Source of the DNA: Haloferax profundi | Lineage (GTDB): Archaea; Halobacteriota; Halobacteria; Halobacteriales; Haloferacaceae | Direction of reading: 5' to 3' | Assembly: GCF_001469865.1 (NCBI RefSeq) | Contig: NZ_LOPV01000136.1 | Span: 1-49,311, forward strand | Length of the DNA: 49,311 bases | In this document: piece by piece, positions 8,468 through 17,174 of the stretch | Position numbering within the stretch: position 1 is the first letter of the stretch | Layout: the number at the start of each line of letters is the position of its first letter | Program-made: the position numbers and the translations under genes | The notes under the pieces: model-generated | Databases searched by the model: none | Seen by the model: the letters and a program-made list of their open reading frames with translations, nothing else | Told to the model about the DNA's origin: nothing

Positions 8468-9742
8468 TTACTCGTCTTCGTCCACCCAGCGGATGTTGTC
8501 GTAGCTTTTCATCTGGTCCGACCCGAGTTTCTCCGAGAGTTTTCGTCTGAGGGCGGCCTTCTCGCCGACGCTCACCCGCGCCAGTTCGTCGGCTTTCTCG
8601 ACTGCGAGTGGCGGTCCACGCGTCGCCGCGACGTCGCGGACGACGTGGCGCATCAGTTTCTCGCGCATGGCTTCGTCCTTGGTGAACGCGTAGGGTGCTT
8701 CGACGCGGTAACAGACGTCGGTTCGCGGGTCGTACAGCACGAAGAACGTGACCGTGTAGTCTTTCGGGTCGAGGTGTCGTTCGACGCCGAACGCGTCCCC
8801 GTCGGCGCTCATCTGGCGGTCCGACCCGCCGCGAGAGACGAACCAGTTCGTAAACGTCAGCGCCTCGGTCCGCCTGTCGTCTCGGTCTGGCCCCTCACGT
8901 CGTTCGAGGAGTCTGACGAAGAACGAGGCGTCGTCGACCCACGGCACGTCGCCCGACCCGTTCTCGCGGAAGTGTCTCTGCACCGTACGGACGATGTGTT
9001 TCGCACCGGGGTTCTTGACGAACCCAGTGATGGGAACGTCGCGTTCGACGAATCGCTCGACGAGGCGGACGTAGTTCTCGACGATAGCTCTCGGTTTCGC
9101 GTCGCGGGCGAGGTCCTTGAGTTCCGCGTCGCGGTCCCGCCAGTTCAAGAGTTGCTTCGGATAGAGTGGGCCGTCGAGGACGAGGAGGTCGGACACCTCG
9201 TCGGCGTGTTCGAGTGCGTGGGCGCTCTCTGCGAGGTACAACGAGAGCGCGTGGACGACGCCCTCGGCGTAGCGGTTGACGCGGGGTGCGCGGAGAATGC
9301 GCCTGCGGGCGTACCCCTCGTCGGACTTGTGCCACCCGTCGGTATCGAAGACGGACAACGAGTCGCGGGTGTGGACGGTCATGACGATAGACCGCGAGCG
9401 GTGGAGGTCGAGGTCGGACGGTTCGGCCGCCATCGCGGCGTGGGCAACGTCGAGGACGAGGCCGTTCTTGAACGTCGTCGGGTTGATAGTCCCCGAGTCG
9501 AGGCCGTGGACCGTCGGAAACGGTGCGTCGACGAGTGCGACGTCGTCGATGGCCGCCGCGTGGAGGCGTTGCTCGCCGACCGGTTCGACGATTGGATTCT
9601 CACCATCGACCGGCACGAGTGGGTCTAACCACGATTCCCAGACCGTCCGTGCGAGGTCCTCGTAGTCGGTGTCGTCGACCGAGTCGGCGATGGAACTCGC
9701 CATGGAGGCGATGTCGTCCACGTGGACGGGGTCGAGAGTCAT
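8468..9742 (-). CDS. nurA: NurA-domain 5'-3' nuclease
   Basis: This 424-residue protein carries the NurA core: the strand HGLDSGTINPTTFKNGLVLD (about 79-98) with the metal-binding Asp81 of GLDSG and a second acidic position near 98. Further helices and the segment LLVLDGPLYP, with another acidic residue, match the RNase H-like fold of NurA. NurA works with HerA to resect DNA ends in archaea. The length fits euryarchaeal members. It starts at an ATG at 9742 preceded by about 100 bp shared with the divergent HAD gene, so both promoters lie there. Confidence 0.9.
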   Translation of the reverse strand: MTLDPVHVDDIASMASSIADSVDDTDYEDLARTVWESWLDPLVPVDGENPIVEPVGEQRLHAAAIDDVALVDAPFPTVHGLDSGTINPTTFKNGLVLDVAHAAMAAEPSDLDLHRSRSIVMTVHTRDSLSVFDTDGWHKSDEGYARRRILRAPRVNRYAEGVVHALSLYLAESAHALEHADEVSDLLVLDGPLYPKQLLNWRDRDAELKDLARDAKPRAIVENYVRLVERFVERDVPITGFVKNPGAKHIVRTVQRHFRENGSGDVPWVDDASFFVRLLERREGPDRDDRRTEALTFTNWFVSRGGSDRQMSADGDAFGVERHLDPKDYTVTFFVLYDPRTDVCYRVEAPYAFTKDEAMREKLMRHVVRDVAATRGPPLAVEKADELARVSVGEKAALRRKLSEKLGSDQMKSYDNIRWVDEDE

Positions 9743-9851
9743 ACCTCGGCGTCGTCGCCGACGGTGAAAAATCCGCCCGTCTTCTGACCTGTGGGACGAT
9801 AGCTCGGTCCCGGCACGCTCATATCACTTCGTTTCCAAGCTTTCGGTGACG

Positions 9852-10511
9852 ATGTCAGTCAGCGCGGTCGGGTTCGACCTCGACTACACACTCGCTGTCC
9901 CCACGAGGGACCGCGAGACAATCCTCTCTGAGGCCGCGGCAGCGGCGGGTGCACCGCCACTCTCTCGAGAGGCGTATCTCCGGGCACACCAAGAGAACCT
10001 CACGCGCGAGACGCGCGCGCCGATTTTCGAGGACTTGCTCGCCGAACACGACTCTCCCGTCGACCCGGAACACGTCGCGACGGCGTACCGTGAGCGCATC
10101 ACGGATGCAGTCGTCCCTGTCGGCGGCGTCGAAGCGATGCTCACCGGCCTTCGGACGACCTACCGGGTGGGTCTCTTGACCAACGGCCCAGTCGTCGCAC
10201 AGGAGGACAAAATCGACAAACTCGGGTGGCGCGACCACTTCGATACGGCGCTCGTGACCGGGGCACTTCCCGCGGGGAAACCGGACGTTCGGTCCTTCGA
10301 AGCACTCCTCGACGGCCTCGATACCTCACCCGAAGAGACCGTCTACGTCGGCGATAGCGTCCACCACGACATCGCCGGCGCACACGACGCCGGGATGCTT
10401 CCGGTGCAAGTCGTCGGTGAAGACTGTGACGACCCGGACCCGCGGGCTATCGCACACATCCCGCGTGACGCACTGCCGACCAGACTCCCAGAACTCCTCG
10501 CAGACCTGTAA
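9852..10511 (+). CDS. HAD-superfamily hydrolase
   Basis: The 219-residue protein has HAD motif I GFDLDYTL with the nucleophile in DLDYT at the N-terminus, motif II LLTNGP (Thr), motif III lysine in GALPAGKPDVRSF and motif IV VYVGDSVHHDIAGA with acidic metal ligands. The helical cap between motifs I and II is of the C1 type seen in phosphoglycolate and nucleotide phosphatases. The substrate is unknown. I take the ATG at 9852; an in-frame GTG two codons upstream is possible. The gene converges on a small conserved gene whose stop is directly adjacent at 10512. Confidence 0.9.
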   Translation: MSVSAVGFDLDYTLAVPTRDRETILSEAAAAAGAPPLSREAYLRAHQENLTRETRAPIFEDLLAEHDSPVDPEHVATAYRERITDAVVPVGGVEAMLTGLRTTYRVGLLTNGPVVAQEDKIDKLGWRDHFDTALVTGALPAGKPDVRSFEALLDGLDTSPEETVYVGDSVHHDIAGAHDAGMLPVQVVGEDCDDPDPRAIAHIPRDALPTRLPELLADL

Positions 10512-10949
10512 TCACGCCGGTTCGGCGTGGTCGGTATCGCTGTCTTCTCCCGTCTCGTCGCCGTCACCGTTCCCTTCGAGCGCTGCGACCAGCGCGCGGA
10601 AGGCAGGAAGCGTCCACTTGACCTGCGCGCCGTCTTCGACGAACACGAGCGTTCGCGGCGGGCGGACGGCCTTGGGTCGAACCCGAAGGCCCTGTTCACC
10701 GGCCGCCTCGGCGGTCACGTCGGGGTGCGTCATGAATTCGATGCGTGCCCGGTCGGGTTGGACGTACACGTCGGCGACGCGCGTGTCGTTCGCTGCAACC
10801 CCGTACGCGAAGGCACCGTCGTCTGTCGGTTCCACGTCGGGGTCGGCATCCACCACCGAGAGCATCGCGAACGTCTCTTCGTGGCCAGTCAGTTCGGAGG
10901 CGAGTAGTTGCGCGATGCGTGTCCCGTCGGCGAGTCTGTCGACGACCAT
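10512..10949 (-). CDS. Conserved haloarchaeal protein of unknown function
   Basis: The 145-residue soluble protein has a mixed alpha/beta pattern and an acidic disordered tail of about 25 residues. The body contains a basic-hydrophobic strand (LRVRPKAVRPPRTLVFVEDG) and ends with a helix (LPAFRALVAALEG). I recognise no enzyme motif. It starts at an ATG at 10949 and shares the 10950-11009 gap with the end of the DUF2240 gene on the same strand, so the two could be cotranscribed. Its stop abuts that of the HAD gene. It is probably a haloarchaea-restricted family. Confidence 0.7.
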   Translation of the reverse strand: MVVDRLADGTRIAQLLASELTGHEETFAMLSVVDADPDVEPTDDGAFAYGVAANDTRVADVYVQPDRARIEFMTHPDVTAEAAGEQGLRVRPKAVRPPRTLVFVEDGAQVKWTLPAFRALVAALEGNGDGDETGEDSDTDHAEPA

Positions 10950-11009
10950 ACGCCTCGTTCGGCGGCGAGTGGTTTCGGGGTGTCGCTTCGAGAGCAGTGT
11001 AACGCGCGG

Positions 11010-11456
11010 CTATTGGGACAGTCCGCGCTTCGCCTTCGACGCCGCTTCGTCCACGTCCACGTCGTTCTCGCGGGCGAAGAGGACGGCGGCGGCCTCTGCG
11101 GTCACGCCGAGGTTCGACTGGCGTTCGTTGATGCCGGCGACGGCCGCCTGCTTTTCGATGCCGGCGGCGACGCAGGCGTCGAGAATCTGCTCGAAAGCCG
11201 ACTGCTCGCGGAGGACGGAGGCGTCGGGTTCGAACTCTTCGGGAATCTGGATATCGGCGGGGTCGAATGCTGCGACCACGTCGCCGTCGTCGCGTTCGAC
11301 GAGGCCACGGCCTGCGGCGAGGTCGATGAGGCGCTTGGCCTGGTCGGGTGAGAACCAGTCGCGGTCGAGGGACAGGGCGACGACGAACTCGCCTTCGCCC
11401 AGTCGAGTCGACCCGTGCTGACGGAAGGGGACGGCGACGGTGACGTCGAGACTCAT
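11010..11456 (-). CDS. DUF2240 family protein
   Basis: This is a 148-residue archaeal protein beginning MSLDVTVAVPFRQHG. The segment FVVALSLDRDWFSPDQAKRLIDLAAGRGLVERDD looks like a winged-helix core: helix, turn, helix, then a short wing. The second half (LDACVAAGIEKQAAVAGINERQ) is helical. I assign it to DUF2240 from recalled family sequence; function is unknown, with nucleic-acid binding a reasonable guess. It lies divergent to rps8e with about 130 bp between starts, so a shared promoter region is likely. Confidence 0.8.
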   Translation of the reverse strand: MSLDVTVAVPFRQHGSTRLGEGEFVVALSLDRDWFSPDQAKRLIDLAAGRGLVERDDGDVVAAFDPADIQIPEEFEPDASVLREQSAFEQILDACVAAGIEKQAAVAGINERQSNLGVTAEAAAVLFARENDVDVDEAASKAKRGLSQ

Positions 11457-11585
11457 CGGTTCGACGGCGGGCGCGGGCGAACTAAACGGTTTGTGTTGCT
11501 CGCGGCGGTCTCAGCGCGTGCTGTGGCACCACCTGACGAGAGTTGATTCGAGCGATTCAAGTAGTCACCGAGGTTTTTACCCCGT
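11457..11585. promoter_or_regulatory. Divergent promoter region, DUF2240 and rps8e
   Basis: These 129 bp separate two divergent starts. The AT-rich block at 11541-11580 (including GAGGTTTTTACC) directly precedes the rps8e ATG and has no Shine-Dalgarno sequence, fitting a leaderless or near-leaderless transcript. Confidence 0.4.
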
Positions 11586-11963
11586 ATGAAGGACCAAGGA
11601 CGCTCCAAGCGGAAGCGGACCGGTGGACGGCTCAAGCCGTCTTCGAACAAGAAGCGCTACCAGCTGGGTCGAGAACCCGCCGCGACGACGGTCGGCGAAC
11701 CCCGATTCCAGGTCATCGACTCCCGCGGTAACAACGAGAAGCTCCGCATGCTCTCGACCAACGTCGCGCAAGTCGCCGACGGTGCCGAGGTCACGGAAGC
11801 AGACATCGAAGGCGTCGTCGACAACCCGTCGAACGTCAACTACGCTCGCCGGAACATCATCACGAAGGGCTCCATCATCGACACGAGCGCCGGTCGCGCC
11901 CGCGTCACGTCCCGCCCCGGACAGGACGGTCAGGTCAACGCAGTTCTCGTCGACGAAGCGTAA
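11586..11963 (+). CDS. rps8e: 30S ribosomal protein S8e
   Basis: This 125-residue protein is archaeal/eukaryotic-type small-subunit protein S8e. It begins with the basic stretch KDQGRSKRKRTGGRL, followed by SSNKKRYQLGREPAATTVGEP and the conserved NVNYARRNIITKGSIIDTSAGRARVTSRPGQ region ending in a beta-barrel strand. Length matches archaeal S8e. There is no bacterial counterpart. It is transcribed alone, with a very clear terminator 10 bp after the stop. Confidence 0.97.
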   Translation: MKDQGRSKRKRTGGRLKPSSNKKRYQLGREPAATTVGEPRFQVIDSRGNNEKLRMLSTNVAQVADGAEVTEADIEGVVDNPSNVNYARRNIITKGSIIDTSAGRARVTSRPGQDGQVNAVLVDEA

Positions 11964-11973
11964 TCCTCTTTCA

Positions 11974-12005
11974 CCGCGTCGAGATTCGACGCGGCCCCGT
12001 TTTTT
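11974..12005 (+). terminator. Terminator of rps8e
   Basis: A perfect 9-bp stem CCGCGTCGA / TCGACGCGG (11974-11982 and 11986-11994) with a 3-nt loop is followed by CCCCG and six T residues (12000-12005). This is the best intrinsic-looking terminator in the window. Confidence 0.8.
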
Positions 12006-12118
12006 CTGGCAGAGCCACAGCCATGTCTACACATGGTGTCTGTGGGGAGGACGAACGGATAACGCAGTGAAAAGAACGGACACCAAACCGAGGTGCCGTG
12101 GGGAGCTGTGGCGCCTGT

Positions 12119-13120
12119 TCAGGGCGTCGGTGCGGCCTTCTGAAGTGCCGTCTCGGCGATGTTGCCACCGTAGTCGGCGCTCCGGGAGACAGAGTCGACG
12201 ATGAGGCCGAGCAGTTGGGCACGGGCCGGGTCGAGGTCACGGAGCAGTTCGTCGATTTTGCGGGCGCGTTCGTCGATTTCTTGAACCGACTCGCGGGACT
12301 CGTTTGCGAGCCGAGTCGCCTCGTTGCTGTCTTCGGCGAAGAGTGCGTCCATACCGCCGTTGACGACTTTCTTGGACTCTTCGAACAGTTCCTCGATGGC
12401 CGCGATAATCTCCTCGCTCACCGGTTGTTCGAAGTTCAACGAGAGGTGTGCAATCTTCGTCGCGTGGTCGCCGATGCGTTCGAGTTGGCGCGCCGCGGAC
12501 TGGTAGTCGAAACAGACCTCACGGGGGAGGCCGAGTTCCTCGGCGGCCTTCGGGGTGCGGAGCGTCGCACGGAAGATACGGGAGACGACCATCCAGAGGC
12601 GGTCCACGTCGTCGTCGCGTTGGATGACGTCGTGGGCGAGGTCCTCGTCCATCTCCGCGATGGCGGCGATGGCGTCTTCGAGCATCGAGAGGGCGATGAG
12701 TCGCATGCGCGTGACTGCGTTGTGGATGGAGAGTTCCGACGAGTCGAGGAGGTCACGGATGACGACGCGGTCACGAGTCTCTTCGAGGACTTCCAGGCCG
12801 ACGAGGCTCTGGGTCGCCTCACGGATGGTCCGGCGCTGGTCGGTCGTGATTCGTCCACTCTCCAGCGCGATGATGTCGAACCCGCTGACGTACATCGTCA
12901 TGACCGCACGCGTGAGTTCGTCGCCTTCGAGGTTCGAGATGTCGAGCGTCCCTTCGGTTCGTTCCTCTTCGGACCGTGGCGTCAAGAACAGTGAGTCGCC
13001 CTCGGGATAGAACTCGACTTCGCTCCCGGCGGAGACGCCGTTCTCGGTCGCCCAGTCTTTGGGAATAGAGACAGTGTAGGTGGAACCGCCCGTCACCTGC
13101 ACCTTTCGGGTTTCGACCAT
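12119..13120 (-). CDS. phoU: AbrB-domain PhoU-family phosphate regulator
   Basis: The 333-residue protein joins an N-terminal SpoVT/AbrB DNA-binding swapped-hairpin domain (residues 1-50: RKVQVTGGSTYTVSIPKDWATENG) to two PhoU helical repeats. The repeats show the metal-binding signatures ESGRITTDQRRTIRE and RQLERIGDHATKIAHLS. PhoU proteins sense Pst transporter status; the fused AbrB domain suggests this one binds DNA, plausibly at the divergent pst promoter. The start at 13120 is an ATG about 40 bp from a TATA-like element on the minus strand (13158-13170). It is distinct from the shorter phoU at the end of the pst operon. Confidence 0.9.
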   Translation of the reverse strand: MVETRKVQVTGGSTYTVSIPKDWATENGVSAGSEVEFYPEGDSLFLTPRSEEERTEGTLDISNLEGDELTRAVMTMYVSGFDIIALESGRITTDQRRTIREATQSLVGLEVLEETRDRVVIRDLLDSSELSIHNAVTRMRLIALSMLEDAIAAIAEMDEDLAHDVIQRDDDVDRLWMVVSRIFRATLRTPKAAEELGLPREVCFDYQSAARQLERIGDHATKIAHLSLNFEQPVSEEIIAAIEELFEESKKVVNGGMDALFAEDSNEATRLANESRESVQEIDERARKIDELLRDLDPARAQLLGLIVDSVSRSADYGGNIAETALQKAAPTP

Positions 13121-13460
13121 GGGCGTCTCTGGACCTCATCACACAATAAAACTGTCTATACCTATATACTGTTTGAGGTGATTACCATGAGAGTGAGGGA
13201 TCGGCCGAAATAGACCGACAAATCCCCGCTGTACCGACGACTCTGGAGTCGAACGTGCTCCTTCATATCCCTCGACAGAGGCACGTGCGACACCGACAGT
13301 GATGGCAGTTCACACTCGACACCCCGGTATATTTCGGGCCGCGACGACTGGCCCACCTACGGACTGACTGGAGACGTTTGCATCCGTGCCACACATATCA
13401 GAACATACCACTATATATTTGTCATAGCAGGGTATTTACCCACAAATCGACTCGAAATCG
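13121..13460. promoter_or_regulatory. Divergent AbrB-PhoU / pstS promoter region
   Basis: The 340-bp spacer is AT-richer at both ends. Toward pstS the box CTATATATTT at 13411-13420 is a good TATA element about 45 nt before the start. Toward the AbrB-PhoU gene, TATACCTATATACT around 13157-13170 is a second TATA-like element. A small frame at 13162-13356 (minus) has no family resemblance. The GC-rich middle probably holds phosphate-responsive operator sequences that I cannot identify by eye. Confidence 0.6.
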
Positions 13461-14513
13461 ATGATGACGAGCAACACGGATGATGTCCTGTCTCGGCGTA
13501 AATTCCTGATCGCTTCCAGCGCAGTCGGCGTCGCTGGCCTCGCTGGATGTACCGAGAACAACTCCGGCGGTTCGGAGGGCGGCGACTCCGGTGGGTCGGA
13601 AGGCGGCGACTCCGACTCCAGTGGCGACGGGAGTGAGGAACTCTCGGGTGCCATCGACATCGCAGGCTCTTCGACCGTGTTCCCGCTCGCAACCGCGATG
13701 GCCGAGCGCTTCCAGAAGGAGAACTCCGGCGTCAACATCAACATCCAGTCCACTGGCTCCGGTGGTGGCTTCGCGAACTACTTCTGCCCCGGTGACACCG
13801 ACTTCAACAACGCCTCGCGCCCAATCAAGGGCGAAGAGGAAGACCAGTGTGCGAACAACGACATCACCCCCGTCGAACTCAAGGTCGCGACCGACGCGCT
13901 GACGGTCATCGTCAACAACGACAACGACTTCATCGGCGAGGGACTCACCGTCGAGCAACTCCAGACCATCTTCTCTGCCGAAGAAGCGCCCACCACGTGG
14001 TCTGACGTGAACTCCGAGTGGCCCGACGAGGAAATCGAAATCTTCGGTCCCACTGACGCGTCCGGTACGTACGACTACTTCATCGAGGCCATCATCGGCG
14101 AGGAAGGTCCGGGCCACCGCCAGGACTACTCCGCGACCGAACAGGACCGCACCATCGTCCAGGGTGTCGAAGGCTCTGAGTACGCGATCGGCTACCTCGG
14201 CTTCGCGTACTACAGCGAGAACACGGACTCCGTGCAGGCCGTCCCCGTCGAGAACGACGAAGGAAACTACGTCGAACCGTCGCTCGACACCGCGCTCTCC
14301 GGCGAGTACAACCCGCTCTCGCGCCCGCTGTTCACGTACCCCGCACAAGAGTCCCTCGCCGAAGAACACGTGGCTACGTTCGCCCGCTACTGGATGGAGA
14401 ACTCCACGAGCAAGGAAATCGTCGCCGACGAAGTCGGATACGTCCCACTGGGTGACGACGAACAGCAGGAGATGCTCGACAAACTCAACGCGGCCATCGA
14501 AGAGGCTAACTGA
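13461..14513 (+). CDS. pstS: Phosphate ABC transporter substrate-binding lipoprotein
   Basis: This is a 350-residue PstS. It has a Tat signal with the twin arginine in SRRKFL (residues 12-13), a hydrophobic stretch and a lipobox LAGC with Cys30, so it is exported folded and lipid-anchored outside the membrane. A Gly/Ser/Asp linker follows, then the phosphate-binding fold beginning IDIAGSSTVFPLATAMAERF, with the GSS anion-binding turn and GSGGGFANYFCPGDTDFNNASRP. The C-terminal half includes DASGTYDYF and a variant closure region. It is first in the pst operon. ATGATG gives two adjacent candidate starts; I use the first. Confidence 0.95.
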   Translation: MMTSNTDDVLSRRKFLIASSAVGVAGLAGCTENNSGGSEGGDSGGSEGGDSDSSGDGSEELSGAIDIAGSSTVFPLATAMAERFQKENSGVNINIQSTGSGGGFANYFCPGDTDFNNASRPIKGEEEDQCANNDITPVELKVATDALTVIVNNDNDFIGEGLTVEQLQTIFSAEEAPTTWSDVNSEWPDEEIEIFGPTDASGTYDYFIEAIIGEEGPGHRQDYSATEQDRTIVQGVEGSEYAIGYLGFAYYSENTDSVQAVPVENDEGNYVEPSLDTALSGEYNPLSRPLFTYPAQESLAEEHVATFARYWMENSTSKEIVADEVGYVPLGDDEQQEMLDKLNAAIEEAN

Positions 14514-14575
14514 ACCTCTATTGGCAGAATAGACTAACGAAGCGTTTTTTCATAACCCACGATTCATACAATCCA

Positions 14576-15535
14576 ATGAGCACAGATGACCTCGAAACCG
14601 ACCTCACGCGGAAGACGGAGAATTCGCCGCGTGAGTTGCTGACGCGGTCGTTCTTTTTCTTGTGCGCGGCGTTGTCCGTCGTGACGACCATCAGCATCGT
14701 CGCACTCCTCGTCACCGAGGCGGCGAAGTTCTTCACACTCACCGCCCCACTGATGGGTGTCACGGGAGAAACGGCCTCGATAGTCGACTTCCTGACGGGA
14801 ACGACCTGGCAAATCCACAACAAGGAGTTCGGTGTGCTTGCACTCGTCTCGGCGACGCTGATGATTACCATCGGGTCGGCAATCATCGCCCTCCCACTCG
14901 GTGTCGCGACGGCGATTTACCTGAGCGAGTACGCGAGCAAACAGGCTCGCTCAGTTCTCAAGCCCGCCCTCGAAATCCTCGCCGGTGTCCCCACCGTCGT
15001 GTACGGCTTCTTCGCGCTCATCTACATCACGCCCGCGATTGGTGTCGTCTTACCCGGCATCGGGACGTTCAACATCCTCTCGGCGAGCATCGTCGTCGGT
15101 ATCATGATTATCCCCATGGTCGCGTCCATCAGTGAAGACGCGATGTCTGCCGTCCCCGACGACCTCCGTCAGGCAGGGTACGGCATGGGCGCGACGAAGT
15201 TCGACGTGTCCACCGGCATCGTCGTCCCCGCCGCACTCTCCGGTATCTTCTCGTCGTTCATCCTCGCCCTCTCGCGCGCCATCGGTGAGACGATGGCCGT
15301 CACCGTCGCCGCGGGTGCGCAGGCGAAGTTCCTCAACCCCCTCGACCCCTCGTCGTACCTCGAAGGTGCACTGCCGATGACCGCAGCGATGGTCCAACTG
15401 CTCACCGGCGACATCACCGGTGGCGGTCTGGCCTACCGCAGTCTGTTCGCAATCGGTCTCGTCCTCTTCGTAATCACGCTCATCATGAACATCATCAGCG
15501 ACTACGTCGCACAACGCTACCGGGAGGCGTACTGA
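14576..15535 (+). CDS. pstC: Phosphate ABC transporter permease PstC
   Basis: The 319-residue permease has an N-terminal cytoplasmic segment, a first membrane helix at about 27-47 and a BPD transporter core with about six helices. The cytoplasmic EAA loop that docks PstB reads SEDAMSAVPDDLRQAGYGMGA at about residues 185-205. PstC pairs with PstA to form the membrane channel of the high-affinity phosphate importer. It lies 62 bp after pstS and one base before the pstA start, so it is translationally tight with pstA. Length is normal. Confidence 0.95.
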   Translation: MSTDDLETDLTRKTENSPRELLTRSFFFLCAALSVVTTISIVALLVTEAAKFFTLTAPLMGVTGETASIVDFLTGTTWQIHNKEFGVLALVSATLMITIGSAIIALPLGVATAIYLSEYASKQARSVLKPALEILAGVPTVVYGFFALIYITPAIGVVLPGIGTFNILSASIVVGIMIIPMVASISEDAMSAVPDDLRQAGYGMGATKFDVSTGIVVPAALSGIFSSFILALSRAIGETMAVTVAAGAQAKFLNPLDPSSYLEGALPMTAAMVQLLTGDITGGGLAYRSLFAIGLVLFVITLIMNIISDYVAQRYREAY

Positions 15536-15536
15536 G

Positions 15537-17165
15537 ATGGCAACCCAAAGCGACACCGACCAGATACAAGGGTTCGGCCAAGTCAGCCGAACGACCGGCG
15601 TCATCTTCCGGTACCTCCTCATGGGCGCGACGATGTTCGGTATCGTCACGCTGGCCATCCTCCTCGTCTACGTCGCCAACGACGCGATTCAACCGCTCAC
15701 CGCGGACGCTGGATGGTATCTCGTCTTCTTCGTCACGTTCGTCGCTCCGACGACGCTCGTCGGCGCGTATCTGTATCGGACGAACGTCGACGCACTCAAA
15801 CTCGGCCTGTTAGTCGTCGGGATGCTCGCGGTGACGCTGATGTTCAGCGGTGGCGTGGCCATCGTCTTCGTGGACATCGTCCCGCCACTCGTCAGTCTCT
15901 CGTACGCGATTGGACTCCTCGTCCCCTTCGCCGCCGTCGTCCTCATGACCAAGTACGAGGACGCGATTCCGTTCACTGCGCGCGTCGCGGCGACAGGCGC
16001 CATCTTCTTCCTGTCGCTGTTCGGGATTCCGGGCTACTACCACAGCATCCCCGAGATGGTCCAGAAGATTCCTGTCGTCCCGACAGAGTGGGTCATCATC
16101 ACGCTCGTCTTCGGCGGCGTCGTCGCTGTCGTCGTCGGCCAATACTTCGCCCGGATTCGTGAGAACACCCGAGCAGGTGTCGTCGCTGGTGTCGCCGCCC
16201 TCGCAGCGACTGGCGCCGCCGCAGTATCCGGGATGTTCACCGGCGTCAACCCGACTGCACTCGCTGTCGTCGCGGCCGGTGCGTTCGTTCCGACTGCCGC
16301 CTACGCTGGCGGTGCAGCACTCACCCGCGAAGAGGAGCGAATCGGTCTGCTGCTCGCTGCCGTCGTCATCGGCGGGTCTCTCGTCGGTGCCGGTATCGTC
16401 GACGTACTCGGCTTCGCCGGCCCACAGTCGTGGGTCGACTGGCAGTTCCTCACGAGTTCGCACAGCGGAACCGCCGAGAACGCGGGACTCTATCCCGCTA
16501 TCGGTGGGTCCATCCTTCTGATGGTCACCGTCGCGGCACTGTCGTTCCCACTCGGCGTCGGTGCTGCGGTGTACCTCGAAGAGTACGCCCCGGACAACGT
16601 CTTCACGCGCTTTATCGACGTCAACATCTCGAACCTCGCCGGTGTCCCCTCTGTCGTGTACGGTCTGCTCGGACTGGGTGTGTTCGTCACCTACCTCGGC
16701 CAACCGACGGGGACAGTCCTCATCGGCGGTGCGACACTGGCACTGCTCATCTTGCCTATCGTCATCATCTCCTCGCGCGAGGCGATTCGCTCCGTCCCAC
16801 AGGACATGCGGCAGGCGTCCTACGGGATGGGTGCGACGCGGTGGCAGACCGTCAAGAACGTCGTCCTCCCCGAGGCGTTCCCCGGTATCCTCACCGGGAC
16901 CATCCTCGCACTGGGTCGGGCAATCGGTGAAACCGCGCCGCTCATCATGATTGGCGCACCGAACGTCCTGTTCAACTTACCGACCGAACTCAGTTCGAAG
17001 GTCAGCGCGATGCCACTGCAGGTGTACGCGTGGTCGAGTCTCTTCGCCAGCGAGGACTTCTACACGAAGGCCGTGCCGGCGGGTGTCGTCGTGTTGCTCG
17101 CGGTCTTACTCGCGATGAACTCCGTCGCTATCGTCCTCAGGAACAAGTTCGAAAGCGAAAGCTAA
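15537..17165 (+). CDS. pstA: Phosphate ABC transporter permease PstA, enlarged
   Basis: At 542 residues this PstA is about twice the usual size. The C-terminal part (from about residue 310) is the standard permease with the EAA loop SREAIRSVPQDMRQASYGMGA near 411-431. The N-terminal 290 residues add about eight hydrophobic helices (for example LLMGATMFGIVTLAILLVYV) with no ABC signature. The ATG at 15537 follows the pstC stop by one base. The enlargement is a single open frame with normal codon use, so it is a real fusion or extension rather than a misassembly artefact, as far as sequence shows. It is an integral inner membrane component of phosphate import. Confidence 0.93.
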   Translation: MATQSDTDQIQGFGQVSRTTGVIFRYLLMGATMFGIVTLAILLVYVANDAIQPLTADAGWYLVFFVTFVAPTTLVGAYLYRTNVDALKLGLLVVGMLAVTLMFSGGVAIVFVDIVPPLVSLSYAIGLLVPFAAVVLMTKYEDAIPFTARVAATGAIFFLSLFGIPGYYHSIPEMVQKIPVVPTEWVIITLVFGGVVAVVVGQYFARIRENTRAGVVAGVAALAATGAAAVSGMFTGVNPTALAVVAAGAFVPTAAYAGGAALTREEERIGLLLAAVVIGGSLVGAGIVDVLGFAGPQSWVDWQFLTSSHSGTAENAGLYPAIGGSILLMVTVAALSFPLGVGAAVYLEEYAPDNVFTRFIDVNISNLAGVPSVVYGLLGLGVFVTYLGQPTGTVLIGGATLALLILPIVIISSREAIRSVPQDMRQASYGMGATRWQTVKNVVLPEAFPGILTGTILALGRAIGETAPLIMIGAPNVLFNLPTELSSKVSAMPLQVYAWSSLFASEDFYTKAVPAGVVVLLAVLLAMNSVAIVLRNKFESES

Positions 17166-17174
17166 TACAAGTAC

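Noticed and set aside
13162-13356. 64-codon minus-strand frame in the pst promoter region
   Set aside because: No start context, no family match and it lies in a sequence with TATA-like promoter elements.
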